Shown here piece after piece: positions 24,590-42,929 of a DNA stretch of 64,000 nucleotides; positions within the stretch are counted from its first letter, which is position 1, and every line of letters begins with the position of its first letter. This stretch comes from Todiramphus chloris collaris (taxonomy: Eukaryota; Chordata; Aves; Coraciiformes; Alcedinidae). The stretch covers positions 1 to 64,000 of the forward strand of contig JANVCC010000120.1 in assembly GCA_025345505.1 (NCBI GenBank), given 5' to 3'. The notes below the pieces were generated by a model. The model was not told the origin of the DNA. It saw only the letters and a program-made list of their open reading frames with translations, and did not search any database. The position numbers were made by a program, and so were the translations under genes.

Positions 24590-25395
24590 TGGTTAGATTT
24601 CAGAAAGCTGCTCCATGTGTTCCTCATTCCCCAGGCGAACTGCGTGAGAGTCAACAAGGCCAAGTGCCGAGTCCTGTACCTGAGTTACAACAACCCTCCC
24701 GGCTGGGGGAAGGGTGGCTGGCAACTGCCTGGTGGAAAAGCACCTGGAGGTGTTGTTTGACAGCCAGCTGAATAGGAACCAGCGTGTGCCCAGGTGACCA
24801 AGAAGGCCACCAGCATCCTGGCTTGTGGCCAGCAGGACCATGGCAGGGGTTGTCCCCTTGGACTGGGCACTGGGGAGGCCGCCCCTGGAACCCTGGGGTC
24901 AGTTTTGGGCTCCTTGCTCACAGAAGGACAGTGAGGGGCTGGAGCGTGGCCAGAGAAGGGCAGTGGAGCTGGGGAAGGGGCTGGAGCATGAGCGTGGTGA
25001 GGAGCAGCTGAGCGTGGTGAGCCTGGAGCAAAGAAGGCTCAGGGGAGACCTGGATCTACAACTGCGTGAAAGGAGATTGTAGAGGGGTGGTCTCTTTTCC
25101 CAAGTAGCACTCAATAGGACAAGAGGAAACAGCCTCAAGTTGTGCCAGGGGAGGTTGAGGTTGGATATTAGGAAAAATTTCTTCCCCTGAAGGGCTGTCA
25201 ACGCCTGCCCCAGGCTGCCCAGTGAAGTGGTTGAGTCATCACTGCTGGAGGTTTTGTGAAGGTGTGTAGATGTGGTGCTTGGGGATGTGGTTCCCCTACT
25301 CTAGTGGGAGGGGTCCCCGCCCATGGCAGGGGGGTTGGAACTGGATCAGCTTTAAGGTCCCTTCCAACTCTGACAGTTCCATGATTCCGAGTATG
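24590..25395 (+). mobile_element. CR1 LINE 3' fragment (~0.8 kb), forward orientation
   Basis: This copy reads in the + direction: ORF2 C-terminal remnants (aactgcgtgagagtcaacaagg, gtgaccaagaaggccaccagc, gggctggagcgtgg), then the 3' UTR ending at aaggtcccttccaactctgac and ttccatgattccgag. Frames are broken. It forms an inverted pair with the copy at 23335-24215, separated by about 375 bases. Confidence 0.9.
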
Positions 25396-26409
25396 ATTCA
25401 TTGCCCTAGCAAGCTAACGGAAGGGGAGATGCTGTGTTAGAATTGCTAGTATGCTGTGATTTATTTCAGCCACTAATTCTGTGTGTTTCTTTGTGATACG
25501 TGGTATCAGCATCACACTGTCTTTGTTCAATGATTGGTACTTCTGGCATTTCCAGCTCTAAACTTGTAGCTGGCAACGGAGAAACAAGCCTGCTTTGGTC
25601 CTTTCCACCACTGCTGACACTCAAAATGCACCCTGATAGTTAGGCTGTAAGAGTAAGCCCTTTAGAAAGAGACATGGGATAAAACCCTGGTAGTGTCTGT
25701 GCCAGAAGGGTGCCTTGCGAAACCCGATTGTCCTGTGTGCCACTTGCTAAGAAACGAAGCGTGAAAGGATGGGAGCTGTGAAACAAACACGGCCAGGCCC
25801 TGCCTTGCTGCAGCTGGCACTTTGGCAGCGCTGCCTCAAGCGTTTCCTTGTCATGGTGTGTGCTCGGTGCTCTCCTCCCTGTTCCTCGGGGACCTGTGTG
25901 GCAGGAGGCACTGCGAGGCAGGCAGGAGCAGGGAGCACAGAGCTTGCCTGCACTGGTGACGCAGCGTTAGCGCTGAGAGTGAAACGCTGGCCTTCCTCTC
26001 AGCACCTTGCTCCGCAGCGAGGGTGGGTGAGACTGTCCCAGTGCAGCCACCTGGCATAGCCCTCCTAGAGATGGTACCTTACACAGTCACAGGGCAAAGG
26101 AGTTCTAAGGTTTTCTGAAAAATACATGTTATGTCTGATCCGATATAGCTGCAGAGTGTCCAGTAAACAGGCTGGGAAATGCGCTAGGGGTTCCCAGGCA
26201 GAATGAAAAATAAAAGGTAATCTGCTTCTGTAAGGGAAAAATGAACCTTTGCCAAATATTCCAGGCTAAGATCAGAGGGGGATAAAAAGACAAGAATTAT
26301 AAAACTTTTCTCGTTCAGTATTAAAAGGCTCTTATTGCACTGAAATTCTAGTAGAATAAGGTGCCAGTCTGTTTCATCTTGCTTCTGTGGGATTTGGTTT
26401 TGTTTGCAG

Positions 26410-26496
26410 ATGATTCTCCTCTGTGGGGGAATTCCTTTTCTCTGGAATCTCTCTGGTCAGATCTCTGGTCGTGCTGGGTTTGGACCAGAATATGAG
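26410..26496 (+). CDS. ZMPSTE24: ZMPSTE24 exon 3
   Basis: The acceptor is gtttgcag and the donor GAG|gtaagc. The 29 codons read [19 protein letters not shown] then [10 protein letters not shown], part of the second membrane segment region. Phase is 0. Confidence 0.94.
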
Positions 26497-27140
26497 GTAA
26501 GCAGTCTTTAAATTTCATTGAAAATGTTTGGTTAATGAACTATACTGCTACAAGAATTTTTGTTTTTAAGCTTCCATTTACTTAAAGTGGGATTTAGCTA
26601 CAGGTACCATATAGGAAAAAGAACAGATGTTTTCTGGTGGACACAATCATTGGATGAGTCTGAGAACTGATAACAGCATGTGACTTTTAAATTATCTTAC
26701 TAATTAAAATAGTCTTGCATGATAAAAACATACAAGTTTTAACACTACTTGAATCAAAGAAGGTGGTCGGTTGGTGTTTTGGGAGCTTTTTGTTTGGTTG
26801 TTGTCTTTTTACTAATCCCAGATGTGATCTCCCTGCACAATAAAAGGGTAAGAAATTTGCTTATGTTGTCTTTGTGCTGTGGATGAGGTGTACATCCAAA
26901 TTATTGTCTCAGATCCTTAGTTTCTATTTAAATGTTTCATCAATATATTTTTTCTTACCATAATAAGCTGTTCCAGTGATCAGTAATCTAATCATCACAA
27001 ACATGCTATTTGTGTGAATTTATCTAGCTTCATTTTCTAACCAGTTTGAGTTGAACCAGTGACATAAAATCTATTTTTAATACTTGGAATATGAATGTTA
27101 GTACAGGTCAGTAAATAAAAGATTTATTTTCTTCTTTTAG
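26497..27140 (+). other. ZMPSTE24 intron 3, nothing seen
   Basis: AT-rich intronic sequence with no repeat that I can name. It ends in the pyrimidine-rich acceptor tattttcttcttttag. Confidence 0.6.
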
Positions 27141-30422
<3,282 letters not shown>

Positions 30423-30575
30423 ACGCTGGGATTTTTTTTTAAGGATGCTATCAAGAAGTTTATCGTGACTCAATGTATTCTGTTGCCAGTGACATCCCTT
30501 CTGCTTTACATTATTAAAATAGGGGGAGACTACTTCTTCATCTATGCCTGGCTCTTCACATTAGTTGTTTCCTTG
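30423..30575 (+). CDS. ZMPSTE24: ZMPSTE24 exon 5
   Basis: The acceptor is ctttacag and the donor TTG|gtaagt. The 51 codons read [38 protein letters not shown] and [13 protein letters not shown], spanning two membrane helices. The nine consecutive T's encoding FFF are in frame. Confidence 0.96.
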
Positions 30576-33500
30576 GTAAGTATGAGGATACGTTTGGGCT
30601 TCTTCCTAATGCTAGCTTATTTGCACATCCCACTGTGCTGAGGTTCAAAAATAAAACTGAAAGGAAATGGAGAAAAATCAAAATCTCCTGAGAATTTTAC
30701 TGTGTACGAACTTGTAACAGGATGTGTTCCTCTCAGTGTACTTGTTCAGGAAAAATAGCTCATATTAATTGTCCACATTAATGTGATATATTTTATCTAT
30801 TTAGTACTGGGTTGAAAAATAAAAATTGAAAAAACCCTTTGAAATCCGTACTGGAAATACAGCAATATGTGGCCATGGGTTTTCCTCTCGTTAAATACAG
30901 AAAAGCCAAAGGACACCTGCCAGGTGTTTGGCAAGACAAGGCAGACTGTGCTTTGGTCAGTAGTATTTCCCCTGGGCTTTATTACAGGTTTCCAAACACC
31001 AGTTCTCAGTTGCATTGCTTTGTATTGAGACCAGCAGCAATTTTCCATTTCTGTTTCTGCTTATAAAGCTGCTTTTATACAGTGAATTGGTCACTGACAT
31101 TTTTAGATCTTAACGTTATAAGCATCAGTTTGTGTACATCATAAGGACTTGATGTTTTCTCTTGTTACTATAAGCTCTGAGTTCTGTATTTTTATTTTTT
31201 TCCCATTTCAACATTGTGCTCTACTGTCTTTTTGCTTGCTATACTAACCATTGCTCACCCAAAGGAAAAATTACAGAAATACTGTTTTATATATTCGTTT
31301 ATTTTTAGATTAAAAGAGCGCTTTAACAAGTAAAAGAATTGTTACATTACAGTAATGTAATTCCTGCCGTGTTAATCTAACAATAAATTTGGGTCAATCT
31401 ATCCCTGATTCTTATGTCAAGTTCAGATTTTCTGGTTCAGCTGAAGTGCATCATCAAGAAAATCTTTTGAATACCTGCATAGGAAATCATGGTTATTTTC
31501 TTTTTTTCTTCATTAAGCTTCCCTTTTATGACATAAATGTTGCTTTTTTTTTTTTCTTTTTCTTTTCCTTCTTCCCACTGCTTCTACATTCAGATCACTT
31601 TTGTAGCTTTCTTGGACTTTAAATTGATGAGATGCCTTGCTAAAGCACAGGCATTGGCTGACCACATTAGTACAAAAAAATATGATCACAGTGCTACATG
31701 GGAAGCCACTGCAATTAATGCAGGAAAATCTGATTTCCCACTTATATATCCAATAGCTGCCTTGACCTGCTCAGCCGTGGCACCATGGAGGGAATTGTGG
31801 CTCAATGTTGACTGTAAAGTCTTTCCATGTTCCTGTATTTATGGGATATAGATCTCATTATCTGAATTGGATTTGTTGCTTCCTTATATTTTTGTTTCAC
31901 TGATGTCTAACCTGTCTGGATTAGTGGATTCCTGTGTGACCACTGATTCTGCAGTCACCAGCGATGTGTTTCTGAGGAGCTTTACAACAGTAGCAGAAGA
32001 GCCCCACTTAGGTGGTTAAGTTTAACTTACAACTACTGCTTTTAGTTCTTTCAAGCTTGTTTTTTTGCTTGCTGGCCTGACTATAGTGTGTTTCCTGTTG
32101 TTTTGTTGTTCTAGATCCTGCTTTCTGTAGTCCTGGTGTCCTTGTGATCTTTCCTCTTTTTTTTTATCTGAATGTATTCTGAAAAAACATAGTGTTAGGT
32201 CTCAAAAATGCCAGTTCATGTGTATTGAAATGACTGTTGAAGAAATATTTGTGCAGGTTCTTATCAGTAGTGCTTAAAGAACACTTCTTTTTCTTTGATC
32301 ACAATATACTTTTAAATTCAGCATTTGAGCTACAGCACTGCCAGCCTGAGTGGAACAGGCCATAGTTACAGGTTATTCTAGTGTAGCCTTGTTTGCAGAA
32401 CTGGGGAGATAATAGTTTCTCATGTTATATCCAGTTCATATTTTGAGTTTTTAGTCTTAAAGGCCTTAAAGACTTGATTTTTCATAGAAGGATTAAGTGG
32501 AAATTTTAAAAGAAGATAGTTTCAGGATTGAAAGAATACAGAGGATCTGATGAAATGGCCTGCTCTCATTTGTACACCAAAAGTGATTTTTTTTCCTTAG
32601 CTTCCTGTATACCAGCCATTGACTGCTTTTATTCTTATCATCTTTTCTTTAAGACGTATATTGTAAAAATTATGTGATCTCCTATGAGAAACCTTCTGAA
32701 TGTCTTTATCAAGTAAGTTTAGTAGAAAGATGTAGATGAGTAGTACCTAACACTAGATTTCAAGGTGAGAATCCGAACATACTCAGCTGATACCACATTT
32801 CTGTCTCTGTCACTTTCCTATCACAAACTAGTATTTTACTTTTGCTTTGCCTGCCCCTTCTAACTGAGCTGTCCATGCAGATCTTTTCCTGAGGTTTTGC
32901 AGATACTTTAGAAACCAATACAACAGAGGTTGGCCTCCCTTTGACACAACAAAAGCTGGAAAGTAGAACATGTTATATCAGAGTGACATCTACTGGAAGA
33001 TAATGTAGCAAGAGGCTCACTTTTTAAATTTTTATTCCCTCTTTTTTTTAATCTGAGGATTAAGTGCATGCCCCAACAATTGGTGCTTTCCACGTGCTTT
33101 GCAAGGTCACTGCAGCTTTACAGAGTGTTGACCGTGGTTTGAGGCCTTAACGTGTTGCTTTGAACAGTCTTTGACATGCACAGTAAGTTTGAGATGGTTA
33201 GATTTTGGTTCAGGGGAAAACTCCAGTTGTAATCACATTCCATAACTGTAATCACAGTTAGGAGGTGCATCATTCTACCAGTCTGTTATGCCTGCTGAGA
33301 TCGAGGGCTATACAAAGATCAGAGCTAAAAGCTTAAAATGAGTCCGCACATACTACGTGGTTAAGACACTTGTCTGGACTGAAAAAGACAGCTCATTTCT
33401 GCTTCTACAATACCCTTCCACACTCGCTGCAAAGTAACTGCAGAGATTTAAACTCTTGTTCTTAACAGTTACAGTAACATGGTATTTCATACTGATGCCC

Positions 33501-33719
33501 TCACTTGCTGTATGACTTTGGAAAGGTCAGTTTCCCTAGTTTTAGATTTCCTTGGACTTTTCCAACAGTGCAGATAGTTTCAAAACTCAAGGTGCTTGTT
33601 TTCAGTGGAAAAAACCCCTGTCGAGATAACTTCAAAGTTAATGTTGATGTCCATTTACCCATCATATCCCATTCCCTTTTCCTAACCAGAATTTAAGCTT
33701 TCTTCAGTCCTTTTATTTG

Positions 33720-33747
33720 AAAATAAATAAATAAATAAATAAATAAA
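33720..33747 (+). repeat. (AAAT)n microsatellite
   Basis: Nearly seven perfect AAAT units in ZMPSTE24 intron 5. Confidence 0.95.
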
Positions 33748-34350
33748 GTCACTGTGTGAAGGAAGGGAGTTCAGCTTTCCTTCCCATCCCAGTGTTTTTC
33801 CAGTCCTGGCTTTCTCACCTGGGCTGCATGTGCTGCCAGCTGGGTGAGAGGCAGGCTCACTGTAGTGATTTTTGGGACATGGCTGTTAATCGTTGTGGAC
33901 CAGAGGTGTTGTGGACCAGTTTCCTTAGCCCTGCATACAGCTGTGAGAAGGGGAAGAAAATAGAAGACATTAAAGTTCTCACCTTGTCTAGACTGTGGCT
34001 TTGCAGGGTAGCAGAAGGGGGACTCCTGGTTCAGTCGGCTCTGCTGCTCATTGTGAAACACTTCAGAGCTTTCCAGCATTGGTGAAGTGTGTGAAAATGA
34101 CAGCCTGCCACTGACAGACCCCTGCCCAGCTGCCACAGTGGCTTTGCCTTCTGTGCTTTGATGAACCTTCAGAGCAAAAGCACAGTTTACACCAAAGCTG
34201 GTGAGGACTATAGGCTGTAGATAAGCCTGACCCACCCCCATCTTGCTGTTCAGTTGCTGACTGTCGACAGACTAAGTAGTTGTCTTTGTAGATGGGATGA
34301 CCCATAGGGAGCCTTCATACAGGACTCTGCTTTATCACATGTTGTTTCTG

Positions 34351-34435
34351 AATCACAGCATGGTAGGGATTGGAAAGGACCTCTGGAGATCACTGAGTAC
34401 AGCTCCTCTGAAGCTGCACCCTCTCTACTTACTCA
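34351..34435 (-). mobile_element. Short CR1 3' end fragment, reverse orientation
   Basis: It reads aatcacagcatggtagggattgg, aaggacctctggagatcactgag, then a short stretch of 3' UTR. This is the CR1 3' terminus in reverse, heavily 5' truncated (about 85 bases), ending some 65 bases before exon 6. Confidence 0.75.
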
Positions 34436-34501
34436 TGCTCCACATTTAGTATTAAACACACATTTGTATGCCTTGTTTTTAATACCTGTATGTGTTTGCA
34501 G

Positions 34502-34643
34502 GTGCTTGTTACAATCTATGCAGACTATATTGCACCTTTGTTTGATAAATTCATTCCGCTTCCTGAGGGAGAACTCAAGCAACAAATTGAAGCGATGGCA
34601 AAGAGCATTGACTTCCCATTGACTAAGGTGTATGTTGTTGAAG
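34502..34643 (+). CDS. ZMPSTE24: ZMPSTE24 exon 6
   Basis: The acceptor is gtttgcag and the donor GAAG|gtgaga. It reads [39 protein letters not shown] and LTKVYVVEG. It ends in phase 1 and joins to exon 7 (G then [13 protein letters not shown]). It encodes the conserved loop before the SNAYFYG motif. Confidence 0.96.
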
Positions 34644-37043
34644 GTGAGATTTTTTTTAAATAAAAATACTTCTAAATTTTGAATTTGTGGATTTTTAGCT
34701 TTGATTGTGGATGCTGTAGTAGGGCAGTTGCTTATATTCCTCAGTTATTGTAATACGTAATGTCTGTACCATTTTCCTTTCTTTGCCTTGAGGTCAGAAA
34801 AGTGAAGCTGAATGTACAGCCTTAACTCAGCATCCTGTTGGAAGCATTGTCTTGTCTCTGTGGAATGGAAATACAGTCAGAAATGGAAGCAGCAATCAAG
34901 ATCCCAATTTTAAAACTTTAAACCAGGGAGAAAATGTCTTGTTCCTTATCTTTTCTAGTCTCAGTTTAGCATCAGTTGTCCCAAGGTCCATGGTGAAAGA
35001 AAAAGTTGAAAAAGTTCTGGAAGTTAAAAACACCTGCTCCTTAGAGTGTTCACATGGACAGTTTTCTTAGGGTGTGGCTGGACAAACTCATACCTTCTAC
35101 TTGAGACTGTAGGTTTTTTTCACTTTCTAGTAATGAATTTCTTGTCCTCTTTCATTAGGTCATGGAATATAACGTGAGCAACTGCCACGTCACTTCCTCT
35201 CCCACTTCTGTGTTGATGGGGCACTTCACTTTTTGGCATTTCCACAGTTACTCATTCTCCTCCCTTCTGAAATAGTTTTCAGGAACTTGCCAAAATTATG
35301 TTTTGGTTTTTTGCCCCACCTGTGAGGATCAGAGGTGTTTTTACTGCCTTGGTGAAAGCAGTATGAGATGGCATAAAGAGCTGAATTTTGGCAGAGTTTT
35401 GCTGTAAGAGAGGGTGGTGAAGGCTTTATCTAGCCTGGCAGCTGTGGCTTGCCAAACTTTGGGCTGGCCAAATCCAGCTAATGCTCTGCCTCAGTGCAGC
35501 CAGGCACTACTACTGTTGATATATTTGGTGCCCAAGAAGCTCCTCTCTTTCCTAGCGAGGCTGAAACTTTTCAAGCTTGAGAGTCAGCACAGAGGCTGGC
35601 CAGGTAGGTAGGTGTTCCCTGTGTGCGCTGGTGGTGGTATCCTCACTTCTAACTCCAGTGAAAGTCCTGTAAGCCATTGTTGGTACTCTGGCACCTATGT
35701 GTGTACTACTGCATTGGCTTCTTTAGTGTGCCTGCTTTTAGTGGCAATGATCAGCAGTGGAGGGAGGCTGCCAAACACGCTTTTTCTGTCATTGTACCCT
35801 TAAGAATGTTGAGCCAGCACCATTTCCATATGACACGGGGGATTGGATGTGTGAACTTTGCCAGAGTTTTTCTGCACTATGTCTTGTGGCTCTTTTCACT
35901 CCAGAACTGACTTCTTAGTAATGCAACCAAGTCTTTTAGTTTCAGGCATATTACAGGGAGATTACAAAGGTTCCTTCTCTACCAAGTCTTAGTGGAGGAT
36001 GAAGTTTTTCATGATACGCAGATGAAAGGGAACACGGCTACTCGTTCTGTGGCTGTTGAGATTTCTTCACCGAGAAGGGACTGGATGATGAGGCTTCATG
36101 CTCTGACTAGTCTCTTCCTCTGTTGATGTCTTTTGGGTTGGTGCTGAAGGTTACCATGACTATACCATGGGTTGGCTTGCAGTGAAACGATGGATATTTT
36201 GTGTCCGAAGGAGTTTATGCAGCTCAGACATTTATAGTGAAAGTTGGAGGCAAACACCTTCAGCTTGAAGTGTCTTGTCTTTTGATGACAAAAATAAAGA
36301 AGAGCAATCCACCTCTTCTCTTACATAGACCTGTTTCAGTCTTCATGTTGCCACAGTTCCTGTCCAGATGCAAAAATAGTCAGAGTTTTAGCAACTGCTT
36401 TCATCTAGATGGCTTTTTAATCAACAGACAGTTCATGTTCCATGGAAGGAGTTTCTTGGCCCCAAGTATACTGATGGTAGAAACAGTCCATGATTCATCT
36501 GTTCTATTCTAGATAAAAGTAACTGTAAAATATTGTTTCTTTCAAAAAAAAAAAAAATTGGAGGGACTACCTGGTATCTGTAGTTCCCATCTTCATCTTC
36601 TCCTTATCTGTTCCCAACGTCTTCATCTTTATCTGTTTTGAATCATCTTTGCAGGCACATGAAAAGAATTCCAAACATGCGTGTATTCATCACAGACTCG
36701 TTGCCAGGAGGGCACCACATGTTCTAATGCAGAATGCTCTTTCTGCTCCGAACCCAAGACTGCAGTAGAAATTGCTTTTCTTCTGGCTGTTAGATCTTCA
36801 CATGACTGCTCTTATCTTTCACTGATTTTAGTGATAACGTGTTACAGATGAAAAAAATAATTTCTCTATTGGAATCAGTAAATGAGATCATCATGCTTCA
36901 GCCTGCTAACTCATTTGTTTGAGTTTCTTTACTGTTATTTTGGCGGCTTTCAGAATTCCTTTGGAAGAGTCTGTTCTATGTAGCATTGCATAGTCTTCAG
37001 TGCATGGGATTATTCAGTTCTTCATGTCAATTTTCCCCATCAG
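34644..37043 (+). other. ZMPSTE24 intron 6, nothing seen
   Basis: No exon or named repeat. A run of A's lies near 36546-36557. Plus-strand ORFs at 34852-35070 and 36201-36512 have no recognisable domain. Confidence 0.55.
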
Positions 37044-37204
37044 GTTCTAAGCGTTCTTCTCATAGCAATGCATATTTCTATGGATTCTTCAAGAACAAGC
37101 GGATAGTACTCTTCGACACCCTCCTGGAAGATTATTCTGCATTGAACAAAGAGACAGCAGAAGGAGAAGGTGGTGAGAATGAAGAGAAAAAGTCTAAAAC
37201 CAAA
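37044..37204 (+). CDS. ZMPSTE24: ZMPSTE24 exon 7
   Basis: The acceptor is ccccatcag and the donor AAA|gtgagt. It reads [39 protein letters not shown] then a charged loop [21 protein letters not shown] and [10 protein letters not shown] are hallmark Ste24 motifs. The loop is about ten residues shorter than in the human protein as I remember it. Confidence 0.96.
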
Positions 37205-40723
<3,519 letters not shown>

Positions 40724-40948
40724 GTTCTCTCATTTTGTTTGACTGTATTAAGCCGACGATTTGAGTTTCAAGCTGATGCGTTTGCCAAGGAACTTGGGAA
40801 GGCTAAAGATCTATATGCTGCTTTGATCAAGCTAAACAAAGATAATTTAGGATTCCCTGTTTCTGACTGGATCTTTTCAATGTGGCATTACTCCCATCCA
40901 CCCCTTTTAGAAAGACTTCAGGCCTTGAAAGATGCAAAGCAAGAGTGA
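40724..40948 (+). CDS. ZMPSTE24: ZMPSTE24 exon 10 (terminal coding exon)
   Basis: The 74 codons read [40 protein letters not shown] then [20 protein letters not shown] and [14 protein letters not shown], ending at TGA 40946-40948. The glutamate of [10 protein letters not shown] is the third zinc ligand. The histidine-rich [12 protein letters not shown] motif is typical of Ste24. Confidence 0.97.
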   Translation, partial: VLSFCLTVLSRRFEFQADAFAKELGKAKDLYAALIKLNKDNLGFPVSDWIFSMWHYSHPPLLERLQALKDAKQE

Positions 40949-41121
40949 CAGGAGTCATTGCTGGTTCAGAGACAGTGCTTCCATCTCAGAAGCAAAGTTC
41001 AGAGCTGCTTTTTAATTCCTTTTTTAAAATGGATAATGCCAATTAAGTGCAATGTTAACAGCACCACAGATTTGAGAATCTTGAAATAGGTATTAAATTA
41101 TAAAATACTTTTTTTAACAAA

Positions 41122-41127
41122 AATAAA
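41122..41127 (+). terminator. Polyadenylation signal, ZMPSTE24 (proximal)
   Basis: AATAAA within aaaaataaaactgtgg, about 175 bases after the stop codon. Confidence 0.6.
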
Positions 41128-41263
41128 ACTGTGGAACTTAATTTAGAAAATGTATGGGGTGAAGACCTTACACACACACACATACTGGCTTTTATCTCCG
41201 TATCATAGTATAGACTTGTCAAGGGAGGAAAACAAAAGTATAGACTTCAAAGCACCTATTTCT

Positions 41264-41464
41264 TCAGTTTGTGTATGCCTTGAACATTGCTTTTGATCCT
41301 TTTCCCATTGTCAACATTCTGTGAACCTTCCCGGTCTCAGCTCTCTTCACAGTGAAGAAGGTTTGAGTGACTTGATTTCTTGTATCGTAATACTTATACT
41401 CGCCAGTCACTGTTTTGTGTTTCAAGAAGCTGAATGCAAGTACAGGCCTCTCTCCTGGATTCAT
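41264..41464 (-). CDS. Unidentified protein-like ORF, possibly a terminal exon on the minus strand
   Basis: A 66-codon minus-strand ORF has a balanced, charged composition unlike the noise ORFs around it: MNPGERPVLAFSFLKHKTV, TGEYKYYDTRNQVTQTFFT, VKRAETGKVHRMLTMGKG, ending KAMFKAYTN. Immediately upstream on the minus strand is ttcaattgcaacag, which could serve as a splice acceptor, so this could be a 3' coding exon rather than a complete gene. No minus-strand AATAAA was found close downstream, and I recognise no family. It overlaps the distal ZMPSTE24 3' UTR in antisense. It may be chance. Confidence 0.2.
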   Translation of the reverse strand: MNPGERPVLAFSFLKHKTVTGEYKYYDTRNQVTQTFFTVKRAETGKVHRMLTMGKGSKAMFKAYTN

Positions 41465-41490
41465 GTCTGTTGCAATTGAAAATGCTACTT

Positions 41491-41496
41491 AATAAA
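41491..41496 (+). terminator. Polyadenylation signal, ZMPSTE24 (distal candidate)
   Basis: AATAAA in cttaataaaacc, followed by a T-rich, GT-containing stretch (tttctctgaagtgtggg). Confidence 0.45.
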
Positions 41497-41500
41497 ACCT

Positions 41501-42929
41501 TTCTCTGAAGTGTGGGAAGAACGATGAGTTACAGCTGAGGAGATGTACCATGGCTTCCTTGAAAACACACACTGGGTGGTAGCGTTACCGTGGGTGGGAT
41601 TAGGCAACTGTCCTCTCCAGTGTGCTGCTGGGGATGTGGGAGGATCTTACACAGAGTCACAACAGGACCTACATACTGAGAAAGTTGCTAATTCTCTGTT
41701 CCCCTGCCTCATGCCTGTGAGCAGAACAGTTAACAGCTTTTCCACACCTCAGTTCCTCTATTTCTGTTGTACTTTGCCTAAATTTTTCATGTATATAGAA
41801 GTGCCCATTTGCTCAGCCAGTGTATCAGAGCCGAACTTTCATTCTGAGTTTGTTTTTTCTCCACTCCATGGAGGGTTTTCCATTAATATGAATCCAGCTG
41901 AAACAGCAGTGCTGGAATACTTGGAAAATATTCCTTGTCGTTGTTCTGATACAAATAGGCCAAGACAAAGTTTCCTTGTATAGGTTAGTAAAGGACAAAG
42001 TGAATAACTGCAGAAATGGTTCTGCATTGATTATCTCAGATTTTTCTGATGAAAGGTGGAATTATATTTACTTTTGGTGAAATGAAAGTAAAAGTTAAAT
42101 ATAAGATTGTATATGCTCTACAAATCTTTTGGAGCAGACCGAATGCACATACTTCATATAAAAAAATCAGATTTTATGTCTGTGGTAAATTAAAAAGCTT
42201 TGTTCAGCTCTGTACAAAAGGAGAAGTTGAAGCAAATTCTCATAGTTTAAGATGTCAGTATTCTCAGAGATTTTACTGTTAACTTACATTTGCTTTTCTG
42301 ATCGTAGGGAAAATGCCTTATAAAACGATGGGCATGATGATGCCTCAGGTGCAACAAGAGAAAAGGTATTGCTGGGAAGCCCTTTGTATGCCTTATTCTG
42401 ATGGTGTTTGTACCCTAGTGAATATGGAGCTAAACTATAGATAGGGATTTAGGAGATGGTTTTACAAAGAGGGGGAGCCTATGTTTGTCATGTCAACTGC
42501 ATTGAATAAATGGCCCTTAAAAATAAAAGGATTAACTTGAATTTGTGAATTCAGAAGGGTAAATAAATGTGTCAGGTTTTGAGTTTGAGATGTCAGTTGA
42601 TATAAAGCTATGGAAAATGTGTTAAATGTGCTCTGGCAAAGCCATTTGTCTCACCCATTATGTAAAACTTAACCACAACATTCATTTTTTCATGTGTTTC
42701 AGAAATGTGGCTAAACACAAACAAAAGGAGAGTACAGTGGGATAGTGAAGGAAATGCCAGCTATGGAAGCTTGAAATGCTTAGGCTTGTAGGCAAAAATA
42801 CCGGCGTTAGGGTAATTGCCTGTTGCTTCCTTTTCTTCCCTGTCACTGTTTGGAGTTGATCGCTGCAGTTCTGCCAGATGGATTTTGTCATCTAACTCCT
42901 CTGAACAAGGGTTCAGAGTTGGGTCAGGG
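41501..42929. other. ZMPSTE24-KDM1A intergenic interval, no gene recognised
   Basis: Unique, AT-rich sequence. A 146-codon plus-strand ORF at 41543-41983 has no domain, no splice support and noise-like composition. I do not annotate it as a gene. Confidence 0.5.

Larger units (their letters stand above)
30576..34501 (+). other. ZMPSTE24 intron 5
   Basis: It carries an AAAT microsatellite (33720-33747), a T-rich run near 31540-31555 and a short reverse CR1 3' end (about 34351-34435). Nothing else is recognised. Confidence 0.6.
40949..41500 (+). other. ZMPSTE24: ZMPSTE24 3' UTR (probable extent)
   Basis: Non-coding sequence after the stop with AATAAA at 41122-41127 and 41491-41496. A short CA run (acacacacaca, about 41172-41182) lies between them. 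A minus-strand ORF at 41264-41464 overlaps the distal part. Confidence 0.6.

Noticed and set aside
41543..41983. 146-codon plus-strand ORF between ZMPSTE24 and KDM1A
   Set aside because: No recognisable family, repeated noise-like composition and no promoter or splice evidence. It is kept out unless RNA data support it.
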